Shown: positions 1 to 6,173 of the stretch, piece by piece
How the letters are laid out: each line of letters begins with the position of its first letter
How positions within the stretch are numbered: the stretch's first letter is position 1
Assembly (NCBI GenBank): GCA_017522745.1
Contig: JAFWYI010000158.1
Span: forward strand, 1 to 6,336
Direction: 5' to 3'
From: Mailhella sp.
GTDB lineage: Bacteria > Desulfobacterota > Desulfovibrionia > Desulfovibrionales > Desulfovibrionaceae
DNA length: 6,336 nucleotides
Notes under the pieces: generated by a model
Databases searched by the model: none
What the model saw: the letters and a program-made list of their open reading frames with translations, nothing else
Told to the model about the DNA's origin: nothing
Program-made: the position numbers and the translations under genes

Positions 1-1103
1 CCCTCATGCACGGCCCCATGCTCTTCATCCTGCCCATCTTCATGTGCGGCTTCATGACCCGTTCCTGGGGCAAGAACAAGTCCTGGGCTGAAGGCTTCAA
101 GGCTTGGAAGTTCTGCATCCTCGCTTCCATCTGCTTCAGCGTGCCTTACTACATCCTCGCCTGGACCGTCGGTCCCGAACTGCCTTCCCTCATCGGCGGC
201 CTCATCGGCCTCGCCCTCGTCATGCAGCTCGCCAAGAAGGGCGTGTGCGTGCCCGCCGAAGTGTGGGACTTCGAACCCGCTGAAAAGTGGAATCCTGAAT
301 GGATCGGTGACATCAAGCCTACCGACGTGAAGGAATTCAAGGAACACATGCCTCAGATCATGGCCTGGATGCCCTACGCTCTCTGCGGTCTCATCCTCGT
401 GGTCACCCGCGTTCCCGCCTTCGGCCTCAAGCCCATCGTTACCGACCCCATGTGGTCCATCGGTGCCTCCAACATCCTCGGCTGCAAGGGCGTCGGCTCC
501 TCCATCGCTCTTCTCAACCTGCCCGGCACCATCCCCTTCATCCTCGTTGCTATCATCACCATCTTCATGCACGGCATGATGAAGAACCACCCCGACCTCG
601 GCTCCGGCCGCGTCGGCAAGGCCTGGTCCACTGCTTTTGCTAAGATGAAGGCCCCCACCATCGCCCTCATGGCTTCCGTGGCCCTCGTATCCATCTTCAA
701 GGGCACCGGCGTCTCCGAAGCTACCGGCGGCGTGTCCATGCCCATGGCTATGGCTAAGTGCCTTGCTGACATCATTGGTCCCGCCTGGCCCGGCATCGCT
801 TCCTATGTGGGCGGCCTCGGCGCCTTCATCACCGGTTCCAACACCGTGTCCGACATGCTGTTCGCCAACTTCCAGTGGGATATGGCTCATACCCTGAAGT
901 ACACTGTTGACCAGGCCCTCGCCATCGTGGCCGCTCAGGGCGCCGGCGGCGCCATGGGCAACATGGTCTGCGTGCACAACATCGTGGCCGCCTGCGCCGT
1001 TACCGGCCTGATCGGTAAGGAAGGCGACATCCTCCGTCGTACCTTCATGCCCTTCGTGCTCTACGGCATCGCCGTCGGCGCCGTGGCCTTCGTGCTTATG
1101 TAA
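1..1103 (+). CDS. lctP: L-lactate permease family transporter (LctP/LldP), 5'-truncated by window
   Basis: This is an integral inner-membrane permease of the LctP family, whose members import lactate or related 2-hydroxy acids with protons. The frame is open from base 3 and the real start lies upstream. About 366 residues are visible, against a usual length near 550, so roughly the first third is missing. Several hydrophobic membrane segments are visible (numbering from the Met at base 6, near 2-18, 35-75, 118-138, 170-190, 214-232, 255-280, 300-320 and 345-365). Family-typical glycine-rich blocks include GASNILG, GGLGAFITGSNTVSDMLF and GAGGAMGNM, followed by the VTGLIGKEGDILRR segment near the C-terminus. 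The codon choice is extremely biased (almost all Ile ATC, Phe TTC, Lys AAG), more so than in the downstream genes, which suggests high expression. A terminator follows within 25 bases, so it is not co-transcribed with the GRE operon. The exact substrate (lactate or another hydroxy acid) cannot be read from the sequence. Confidence 0.93.
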   Translation, partial: LMHGPMLFILPIFMCGFMTRSWGKNKSWAEGFKAWKFCILASICFSVPYYILAWTVGPELPSLIGGLIGLALVMQLAKKGVCVPAEVWDFEPAEKWNPEWIGDIKPTDVKEFKEHMPQIMAWMPYALCGLILVVTRVPAFGLKPIVTDPMWSIGASNILGCKGVGSSIALLNLPGTIPFILVAIITIFMHGMMKNHPDLGSGRVGKAWSTAFAKMKAPTIALMASVALVSIFKGTGVSEATGGVSMPMAMAKCLADIIGPAWPGIASYVGGLGAFITGSNTVSDMLFANFQWDMAHTLKYTVDQALAIVAAQGAGGAMGNMVCVHNIVAACAVTGLIGKEGDILRRTFMPFVLYGIAVGAVAFVLM

Positions 1104-1123
1104 TGCCATTGGCTGATTGATTC

Positions 1124-1155
1124 AAAGGGCCGCTTCGCAAGAGGCGGCCCTTTTT
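1124..1155 (+). terminator. Intrinsic terminator of the permease gene
   Basis: A 10-bp perfect stem (1124-1133, AAAGGGCCGC, pairing with 1145-1154, GCGGCCCTTT) encloses an 11-base loop and runs into five T residues. It starts 20 bases after the permease stop codon and separates that gene from the tRNA unit. Confidence 0.92.
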
Positions 1156-1212
1156 GCATGCCGCGAACCAGTCTTGAAATATCTTCTTTGCAAGAGTAAC
1201 GCATACTTGAGC

Positions 1213-1241
1213 TTGACACCCGCCCAGCCTTAAACTAGAAC
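1213..1241 (+). promoter_or_regulatory. Sigma70 promoter of tRNA-Val
   Basis: A perfect -35 box TTGACA (1213-1218), a 17-base spacer and a -10 box TAGAAC (1236-1241) predict a start near 1248, only a few bases before the mature tRNA 5' end. The location and near-consensus quality fit a stable-RNA promoter with a very short 5' leader. Confidence 0.8.
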
Positions 1242-1250
1242 AGTTCTGCC

Positions 1251-1326
1251 GGGCGGTTAGCTCAGTTGGTAGAGTATCGGTCTTACACACCGACTGTCGG
1301 GGGTTCGAGTCCCTCACCGCCCACCA
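1251..1326 (+). tRNA. tRNA-Val (anticodon UAC), CCA encoded
   Basis: All four arms fold. The acceptor stem GGGCGGT (1251-1257) pairs with ACCGCCC (1316-1322). The D stem is 1260-1263 with 1272-1275, ending in a G-T pair. The anticodon stem TCGGT/ACCGA (1277-1281 with 1289-1293) encloses loop CTTACAC with anticodon TAC at 1284-1286. The T stem 1299-1303 pairs with 1311-1315 around TTCGAGT. The discriminator A and a genomically encoded CCA (1324-1326) complete a 76-base tRNA that reads GUA (and probably other GUN) codons. It has its own promoter upstream and terminator downstream. Confidence 0.98.
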
Positions 1327-1366
1327 GCAAAACAAAACATCCGATAGTTATCGGAACATTTCCTAC

Positions 1367-1412
1367 TCCGAATGCGTTTCACCACGAAGGTGTTGCACAT
1401 TCGGATTTTTTT
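1367..1412 (+). terminator. Intrinsic terminator after tRNA-Val
   Basis: Outer arms TCCGAATG (1367-1374) and CATTCGGA (1398-1405) enclose an inner stem CACC (1380-1383)/GGTG (1389-1392) with loop ACGAA. The structure is followed directly by seven T residues (1406-1412). A second small palindrome, TCCGATA/TATCGGA (1340-1355), sits between the tRNA and this hairpin. This is a convincing end for the tRNA transcript. Confidence 0.88.
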
Positions 1413-1525
1413 ATAGCTACCCAGATACCGTCCCCGCCTTCGGCCTATGCCTTTCGTGAGACAGCACTCCTGCCTCCTGCGGATTTCACCGTATCTATGA
1501 TAAAGCTGTTGCGAAGAATTTTTTT
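1413..1525 (+). promoter_or_regulatory. Possible structured leader or attenuator upstream of the GRE operon
   Basis: This stretch encodes no protein I can support. It has two overlapping pairing possibilities. AGATAC (1423-1428) complements GTATCT (1491-1496). ACAGC (1461-1465) complements GCTGT (1505-1509), extended across an internal loop by CTTTCG (1451-1456, one bulge) with CGAAG (1512-1516). The second stem lies directly before nine T residues (1519-1527), like a terminator. The two stems interleave, so they would be mutually exclusive or form a pseudoknot. The loop is long and the stem modest. No clear promoter lies just upstream, and I match it to no known riboswitch class. It may equally be incidental AT-rich upstream DNA. 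Confidence 0.25.
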
Positions 1526-1555
1526 TTGAGACATTGTTATCCGGAAACATGATAT
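1526..1555 (+). promoter_or_regulatory. Candidate promoter of the GRE operon
   Basis: A TTGAGA box (1526-1531), an 18-base spacer and TGATAT (1550-1555) give a plausible sigma70-type promoter, with an AT-rich tract just upstream. The predicted start near 1562 would leave only about 14 bases of leader, with the Shine-Dalgarno at its very 5' end. That is unusual and lowers confidence. Confidence 0.35.
1535..1549. promoter_or_regulatory. Small palindrome in the promoter spacer, possible operator
   Basis: TGTTATCCGGAAACA is an imperfect 15-base inverted repeat with TGTT/AACA arms around a CCG core. It lies wholly between the candidate -35 and -10 boxes, where a bound repressor would block polymerase. 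The regulator is unknown, and one imperfect short palindrome can arise by chance. Confidence 0.25.
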
Positions 1556-1575
1556 GACGAGTAAAGGAGTCTGCC

Positions 1576-4068
1576 ATGTATGCCACTTGCGTGATGAGCC
1601 CTCACGAAAAATATGTTCTGGAAAAAGCCGCTGGAACCAATTCTCCGATCCGCGAAAAACATAAGCGTCTGTTTGCTCTTATCGACAGATTCGATGGCCG
1701 CGAACCGATCATCGATGTTCAACGCGCCCGGCTTTTCACAGAATCCATGCGGCAGACCGAAGGCCAACCTCTGGTCCTGCGCTGGGCAAAAGCGCTGAAG
1801 CATATTGCGGAGAACATCACCGTATATGTGGATGACCTTCAGCTCCTTGCCGGGCGCTGTGGCTCCGATACCGGCCGCTACGGCATCCTTTACCCTGAAC
1901 TCGATGGCGACTTCCTTGGGGAAAACCTCACGCATCTGGCTCATGCTGAGGCCGCGCGTATCATCGTCAGGCCGGAAGATCTTCCTGTCATCACGGAAGA
2001 AATAGTTCCGTACTGGACCGGCAAGACCTACCACGAAGCCCTGAACAAGGCCATTCCCGATGACGTACGCCGTCTCGTCTACAACGACCCCTACGGCTAC
2101 AGCTCCAAATATCTCGTCCACGAAACATCTTCGCTGAGAGCCTCGCTCCAGTGGGTGCCGGACTACGAAAAGGTCCTCACCAAGGGCTTCGCCGGTATCC
2201 GGGCCGATGTCGAGGCCCGACTGGCAAGACTCGATGCGGACAATCCTCTGGATACTCTGGACAAGCGCCCCTTCCTTGAAGCCTGCCTCATCACCTGCGA
2301 TGCCATCGTGCATTGGGCGCGCAGGCATGCGGTCCTTGCGCGTGAAAAAGCCGCAGCAGAACAGGATCCCGCTCGTCGTCAGGAACTCCTGCAGATCGCA
2401 GAACACGCCGAACGCGTTCCGGAATTCCCCGCTCGCACCTTCCACGAAGCACTCCAGTCCCAGTGGTTCACGCAGGCGTTCTCTCGTCTGGAACAGCGCA
2501 CAGGGACCATCGTATCGAACGGCCGCATGGACCAGTATCTGTATCCGTTCTTCAAGCGTGACATGGAGGCCGGGATCCTCGATAAAGCCAGAGCGCTCGA
2601 ACTCCTGGGCTGTCTCTGGGCAGAGATCGCGCAGTTCGTCGACCTTGCCATCTCGCCGTCCAACCGCGAATCCAGCGAAGGCTACGCCCATTGGGAAGCC
2701 GTGACCATCGGCGGCCAGACCAAAGATGGCAGAGACGCGACCAACGAACTGAGCTATCTCATCCTTGAATCCAAACGCGCCTGCCCCCTGCACTATCCCG
2801 AACTTGCCGTCCGTCTCCACAAAGGCACTCCGGACAGGTTCCTGCATGCGGTCTGTGAGAGCATCAAGGACGGACAGGGATATCCCAAGATCTTCAACGA
2901 CGAAGAAGTCATCCCGCTTCGGCTTGCCAAGGGGGTGGACTTCGCTTCGGCCAATGATTACGCGGTCTCTGGCTGCGCCTCGGTACGCATGCCGAACAAG
3001 GATACCTTCACCAGCGGCTGTACGGCCATCAACGTCACCGCCGCCGTAGAAATGGTACTGCTCAACGGCCGCACCATGAAATACGGAGACGACTTCGTCG
3101 TTCTTGAGACCGGCGATCCCACCACCTTCGCTACATGGGACGACTTCTGGCAGGCCTACGTGAAGCAGCAATCCCATCTCCTGCGGAACGCCTTCGTGGT
3201 CCAGGGCATCATCAACAGGTTGCGCGCGCGGCACTTCTCCGGACCGCTCTGCTCCGTCCTGCATGATCTCTGTCTGGAATCCTGCATGGATATCCATACC
3301 AATGAAAAGATACCCGGCGGCTTCGACTCCGCTTTCTTCGACCTGCTGGGCTACGGTACGGCCGTGGATTCACTTTCCGCCATCAAGAAGGCCGTATACG
3401 ATGATAGATCCGTGACCATGGAAGAACTCATCGCCGCTCTGAAGGCCGATTTCGTCGGATACGAGCATATCCGCAAGATCCTGGAAAGAGCGCCGCGCTA
3501 CGGCAACAACGACATGTATGCCGACAGCATCGGCCGCGATATGGAACGCGCCGCGCAGGATTACAGCCGCGCCCACGCCCATGTGCTTGGCTGTTATATG
3601 GATGTCCGCTCCATTTCTGTCACGTCCAACGTACCCTTCGGTAAGGTGGTCGGCGCCAGCGCCAACGGTCGCAACGCATGGAAGCCGGTGGCAGACGGCA
3701 CCTCCGCATGTCAGGGGGCAGACATCCATGGGCCGACGGCTGTCCTCATGTCGAATTACAACAGCAAGAATTACGACAGGAAGGAACGTGAAGGCCGCCT
3801 CCTGAACATCAAGCTCACCCCCGGCACCGTGGCTGGCGAAGAAGGTACCCGCAAGCTCATGGCCTTCCTGCGCACCTTCTGCGACCTCAGGCTCTGGCAC
3901 GTGCAGTTCAACGTGGTCAATAAGGAAACGCTGGAAGCCGCTCAGCGCGATCCCGCGCGGTATAAAGGACTCATCGTCCGTATCGCGGGCTTCAGCGCCT
4001 ACTTCGTCGACCTCAGCCGCGACCTGCAGGATGATCTCATCGCCCGCACCTCGCACGAAACCTTCTGA
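1576..4068 (+). CDS. Glycyl radical enzyme, isethionate sulfite-lyase (IslA)-like, with altered active site
   Basis: This is an oxygen-sensitive cytoplasmic radical enzyme of the pyruvate formate-lyase superfamily, 830 residues long, the full length expected for IslA-type members. The ATG is preceded by AAAGGAG at 1563-1569, six bases upstream. The large PFL-like barrel spans roughly residues 20-680 and the C-terminal glycyl radical domain roughly 685-830. The radical loop RIAGFSAYF carries Gly805, and the thiyl cysteine is Cys467 in SGCASVRMPN. IslA family traits include GSDTGRYGILYPELDG (96-111), Arg188, Gln192, Trp373 and Arg678, equivalent (from memory of the Bilophila enzyme) to Arg189, Gln193, Trp374 and Arg678 of the isethionate pocket. 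The oddity is that residue 469, two after the cysteine, is Ser rather than the catalytic Glu of IslA and of GRE dehydratases, and the position of IslA Phe682 is Val. IslA would split isethionate into acetaldehyde and sulfite. Whether this enzyme does so is doubtful. GRE membership is near certain, the IslA-like assignment likely, and the substrate unknown. Confidence 0.93.
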   Translation: MYATCVMSPHEKYVLEKAAGTNSPIREKHKRLFALIDRFDGREPIIDVQRARLFTESMRQTEGQPLVLRWAKALKHIAENITVYVDDLQLLAGRCGSDTGRYGILYPELDGDFLGENLTHLAHAEAARIIVRPEDLPVITEEIVPYWTGKTYHEALNKAIPDDVRRLVYNDPYGYSSKYLVHETSSLRASLQWVPDYEKVLTKGFAGIRADVEARLARLDADNPLDTLDKRPFLEACLITCDAIVHWARRHAVLAREKAAAEQDPARRQELLQIAEHAERVPEFPARTFHEALQSQWFTQAFSRLEQRTGTIVSNGRMDQYLYPFFKRDMEAGILDKARALELLGCLWAEIAQFVDLAISPSNRESSEGYAHWEAVTIGGQTKDGRDATNELSYLILESKRACPLHYPELAVRLHKGTPDRFLHAVCESIKDGQGYPKIFNDEEVIPLRLAKGVDFASANDYAVSGCASVRMPNKDTFTSGCTAINVTAAVEMVLLNGRTMKYGDDFVVLETGDPTTFATWDDFWQAYVKQQSHLLRNAFVVQGIINRLRARHFSGPLCSVLHDLCLESCMDIHTNEKIPGGFDSAFFDLLGYGTAVDSLSAIKKAVYDDRSVTMEELIAALKADFVGYEHIRKILERAPRYGNNDMYADSIGRDMERAAQDYSRAHAHVLGCYMDVRSISVTSNVPFGKVVGASANGRNAWKPVADGTSACQGADIHGPTAVLMSNYNSKNYDRKEREGRLLNIKLTPGTVAGEEGTRKLMAFLRTFCDLRLWHVQFNVVNKETLEAAQRDPARYKGLIVRIAGFSAYFVDLSRDLQDDLIARTSHETF

Positions 4069-4082
4069 TCTGCGAGGGCCTT

Positions 4083-5006
4083 GTGGAAGATGTCCAGGTA
4101 ACAGGCGCTGTCACCAACATACAGCAGTTCTCCACGCACGACGGCCCGGGCATCCGCACGGTGGTCTTTCTGAAGGGCTGCCCTCTGCACTGCGCGTGGT
4201 GCAGCAATCCTGAGACCCAGCGACGCGCCATGGATATCGGCACTGCAACGGCGAAATGCGAACCGGGCTGTACACGCTGCCTGTCGCGCTGCCCCTCCGG
4301 CGCTCTGCGTAAGGAAGGCGACGACCTGAATGTGGACAAGGCGCTCTGCCGCTCCTGCACCTTCGTGGAAGCGTGGCAGGAGCCCCCCTGCGTTCTCGCC
4401 TGTCCCGACGAGGTATTCACTGCCTACGGAAAGAAAATGAGCGTGGAGGCTGTGCTGGAACAGGTGGAGAAAGACGCCATGTTCTACCGCTACGAGCAGG
4501 GCGGCATGACCCTGAGCGGCGGCGAGGCGCTCTTCCAGCCGGACTTCGCTCTTGCCCTCCTGCGGGAAGGCCGCCGCAGAGGCCTGCACACCTGTCTGGA
4601 GACATGCGGCTTCACGGATGGTGCGACACTCCTTGAAGCGTGTGCTGAGCTGGACTTCCTGCTATTCGACATCAAGAACCTGAACAGCGAACAGCACCGC
4701 GAATCCACCGGCGTACCCAATGAACGGATACTGGAAAACCTCCGCGTGGTGCGGGAACGCTTCCCCGCGCTCCCGCTGAAAGTACGCACACCTGTCATCC
4801 CCGGCTTCAACGACACACCGGAGCATATCGCGGCCATTGCCGCTTTCCTGAAAGGCCTGCACATCACGGAGTACGAACTCCTGCCCTACCACGCCTACGG
4901 AAGCAGTAAGCGACATTCTCTCGGCTTTTCCGTGCCGGACGTGGAACGCCCCAGCGATGAGGCTATGGATGCCCTGAGGGCCGTCGTCCGTTCCGTGCTG
5001 GGATAG
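4083..5006 (+). CDS. Glycyl radical enzyme activating enzyme (radical SAM), IslB-like
   Basis: This 307-residue radical-SAM activase reductively cleaves S-adenosylmethionine and abstracts hydrogen from the glycine of its partner GRE, here Gly805 of the upstream gene. The radical-SAM cluster motif is Cys33-x3-Cys37-x2-Cys40 (CPLHCAWC), after the family N-terminal block FSTHDGPGIRT. A ferredoxin-like insert supplies eight more cysteines for two auxiliary [4Fe-4S] clusters: Cys59, 63, 66 and 70, then Cys89, 92, 103 and 107. The SAM-binding GGE is at 146-148 in MTLSGGEAL, and the DxK motif is Asp196-Ile-Lys198. The length is normal for activases with the insert. The start is GTG at 4083, preceded by GAGGG at 4074-4078, with no in-frame ATG nearby. 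It begins 14 bases after the GRE stop, so the two are almost certainly one operon and probably translationally coupled. The partner is inferred from adjacency. Confidence 0.96.
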   Translation: MEDVQVTGAVTNIQQFSTHDGPGIRTVVFLKGCPLHCAWCSNPETQRRAMDIGTATAKCEPGCTRCLSRCPSGALRKEGDDLNVDKALCRSCTFVEAWQEPPCVLACPDEVFTAYGKKMSVEAVLEQVEKDAMFYRYEQGGMTLSGGEALFQPDFALALLREGRRRGLHTCLETCGFTDGATLLEACAELDFLLFDIKNLNSEQHRESTGVPNERILENLRVVRERFPALPLKVRTPVIPGFNDTPEHIAAIAAFLKGLHITEYELLPYHAYGSSKRHSLGFSVPDVERPSDEAMDALRAVVRSVLG

Positions 5007-5023
5007 GTGCGCCGCAACGGTCC

Positions 5024-5114
5024 GCCCCCTCACCGTGTATCCCTGAGCCTCTCCCCGCACCTCTCTTTGTCCCTCGCCTCTCCCTGCGCCCTCTCCCCCT
5101 CGCGGTCTCCAGCT
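5024..5114 (+). other. C-rich, G-poor 3' tract, possible Rho-loading region
   Basis: Directly after the activase stop, the + strand becomes strikingly pyrimidine-rich. The octamer CCTCTCCC occurs three times (5048, 5077 and 5090) with long C/T runs between. Unstructured C-rich, G-poor RNA is what Rho utilisation sites look like, and an intrinsic terminator follows. The composition is directly visible; the Rho role is inference. The stretch holds no gene I can support. Confidence 0.35.
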
Positions 5115-5127
5115 CCAGATGGCACAA

Positions 5128-5163
5128 AAAAATCCCCGAGGATTTCACTCCTCAGGGATTTTT
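5128..5163. terminator. Bidirectional terminator between convergent genes
   Basis: AAAAATCCC (5128-5136) and GAGGA (5138-5142) pair with TCCTC (5149-5153) and GGGATTTTT (5155-5163), with a single C/A mismatch and a six-base loop TTTCAC. Flanking A and T runs give a U-tract on either strand. The hairpin thus ends both the GRE operon on + and the 250-residue gene on -, whose stop codon lies at 5201-5203. Confidence 0.92.
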
Positions 5164-5200
5164 ATTTCCTTGCGTATCCAACTTGCCGGAAACGCCGGGG

Positions 5201-5953
5201 CTATTCCTGCGCCAGCTTCTCGGCAAATTCCTTGAGCTTGTCTGCCTTATAGAAGTTCACCATGCGGAGCGGCACCGTGGCGACGTTCTGAGTATCGCCG
5301 TTTTCCGCGAACTCGAAGAACAGCAGGACCACATCCCACGGAGCGAAAAGGCGCCTGCCTTCGGCATCATCCAGCCCTTCCCGGGCCAGCGCGAAGCAGA
5401 AGCCGGAGAAACGCTCTGCGCCGGTCCGGAACAGGCCGGAAAGCATAGCGTAACGCCGGTCCATCTCGGCATTCCTGTCCGCAAAGGCGCGGTACATCTT
5501 GAGCATATCTTCTTCGGAATACGGCGGCTCCAGCCCGATAAGCGCTTCGCAATAGGGCATGCGGTACTCTTTAGCGCTGAACATATCGCTCCACGGCTCG
5601 TCCCCCTTGGGATCGGACTGATGGATGGCGCGTTCTTCCGCCATGTCGATGAAACGCTGCAGGGTCTCAGGCTTATCGAAGATCTCCTCGGGGAAGGCCC
5701 GCAGGTCGTAGCCTCCCACGCCCCCCTGACCAGGCACAGGGCGGAAGAATACCCGCACCTTTTCACCAGGCTTGAACAGATCTTCCACGCCGTCCTTGGC
5801 TATGGCGCGCACCATGAAAGGAAAACGCCCCCACAGACTGCGGCTGGGAGCTTCCAGCATGGAGTACGGCCCAAGCGTACCATAATAGGCGGAGATCTCC
5901 TCGATGGAAAATTCTTCGCCGGGATTCACATTTTCCCAACCATTGAACGCCAT
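5201..5953 (-). CDS. Hypothetical soluble protein, 250 residues, family not recognised
   Basis: I do not recognise this family. It looks like a real gene: it is a long frame with an ATG at complement 5951-5953, a good AGAGGTG Shine-Dalgarno (complement 5958-5964), and terminators placed correctly on both sides (5128-5163 downstream, 6049-6071 upstream). The predicted protein has no signal peptide, no membrane segment and no cysteine-cluster metal motif. It is acidic and aromatic-rich, with a glycine/proline turn PGQGGVGGYD near residues 74-83, several charged helical stretches (EEIFDKPETLQRFIDMAEER near 89-108), and a hydrophobic segment FAPWDVVLLFFEF near residues 204-216. It is a single-gene unit converging on the GRE operon, so a functional link to the GRE is not implied. 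The function is unknown. Confidence 0.8.
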   Translation of the reverse strand: MAFNGWENVNPGEEFSIEEISAYYGTLGPYSMLEAPSRSLWGRFPFMVRAIAKDGVEDLFKPGEKVRVFFRPVPGQGGVGGYDLRAFPEEIFDKPETLQRFIDMAEERAIHQSDPKGDEPWSDMFSAKEYRMPYCEALIGLEPPYSEEDMLKMYRAFADRNAEMDRRYAMLSGLFRTGAERFSGFCFALAREGLDDAEGRRLFAPWDVVLLFFEFAENGDTQNVATVPLRMVNFYKADKLKEFAEKLAQE

Positions 5954-6048
5954 ATAACACCTCTTAGGGATGATCGTTGAAATCGAGGGTGCGGCCCCTC
6001 CCCTTTAGCTACCGCAAAACGGCGCATGAAGAAAGTGGTGGAACCATG

Positions 6049-6071
6049 AAAAAAAGCGCCCTGAAGGCGCT
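6049..6071 (-). terminator. Intrinsic terminator on the minus strand, after the regulator gene
   Basis: Read on the minus strand, AGCGCC (complement 6066-6071) pairs perfectly with GGCGCT (complement 6055-6060) around loop TTCAG. Six further T residues follow (complement 6049-6054), so the U-tract is seven long counting the last stem base. It lies about 100 bases past the regulator's stop codon and upstream of the 250-residue gene, so it separates those two minus-strand units. Confidence 0.85.
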
Positions 6072-6117
6072 GAGTTCACGTTATCAAAATGCTTTGAAGA
6101 AGGGAGATGGGGCTTAT

Positions 6118-6155
6118 GGAAGGAGGAGACTTTTGAGAAAGTTTCCTCCCTTTCC
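6118..6155. repeat. Long near-perfect hairpin just past the regulator stop codon
   Basis: GGAGGAGACTTT (6122-6133) pairs with AAAGTTTCCTCC (6138-6149) over 12 consecutive pairs, including one G-T, around a four-base loop. Outer G/A bases (6118-6121) can extend it with two bulges. On the minus strand it starts 24 bases after the stop at 6174 but is followed only by TTCC, a poor U-tract. It may be an mRNA 3'-end stabiliser, a weak first terminator, or a protein-binding site. Confidence 0.55.
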
Positions 6156-6173
6156 CCAAAACATCATGACTCC

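Noticed and set aside
1251..1326. tRNA-Val as an attachment site for an integrated element carrying the GRE operon
   Set aside because: No integrase is present and no second copy of the tRNA 3' end is found elsewhere in the window. The idea stays possible only with sequence beyond the window.
1537..3297. 586-codon open frame antisense to the GRE gene
   Set aside because: It lies wholly opposite a strongly supported gene with catalytic motifs. The open antisense frame follows from the GC-rich third-position bias, its translation matches nothing I recognise, and no Shine-Dalgarno supports its start.
3370..4589. Several minus-strand frames of 127-228 codons opposite the GRE and activase
   Set aside because: They are shadows of the coding strand with no recognisable domain, no ribosome site and no independent promoter or terminator arrangement.
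5183..5980. 265-codon + strand frame opposite the 250-residue minus-strand gene
   Set aside because: The minus-strand frame has a good ribosome site and correctly oriented terminators. The + frame starts before the minus gene's stop, has no Shine-Dalgarno, and its translation looks like an antisense shadow.
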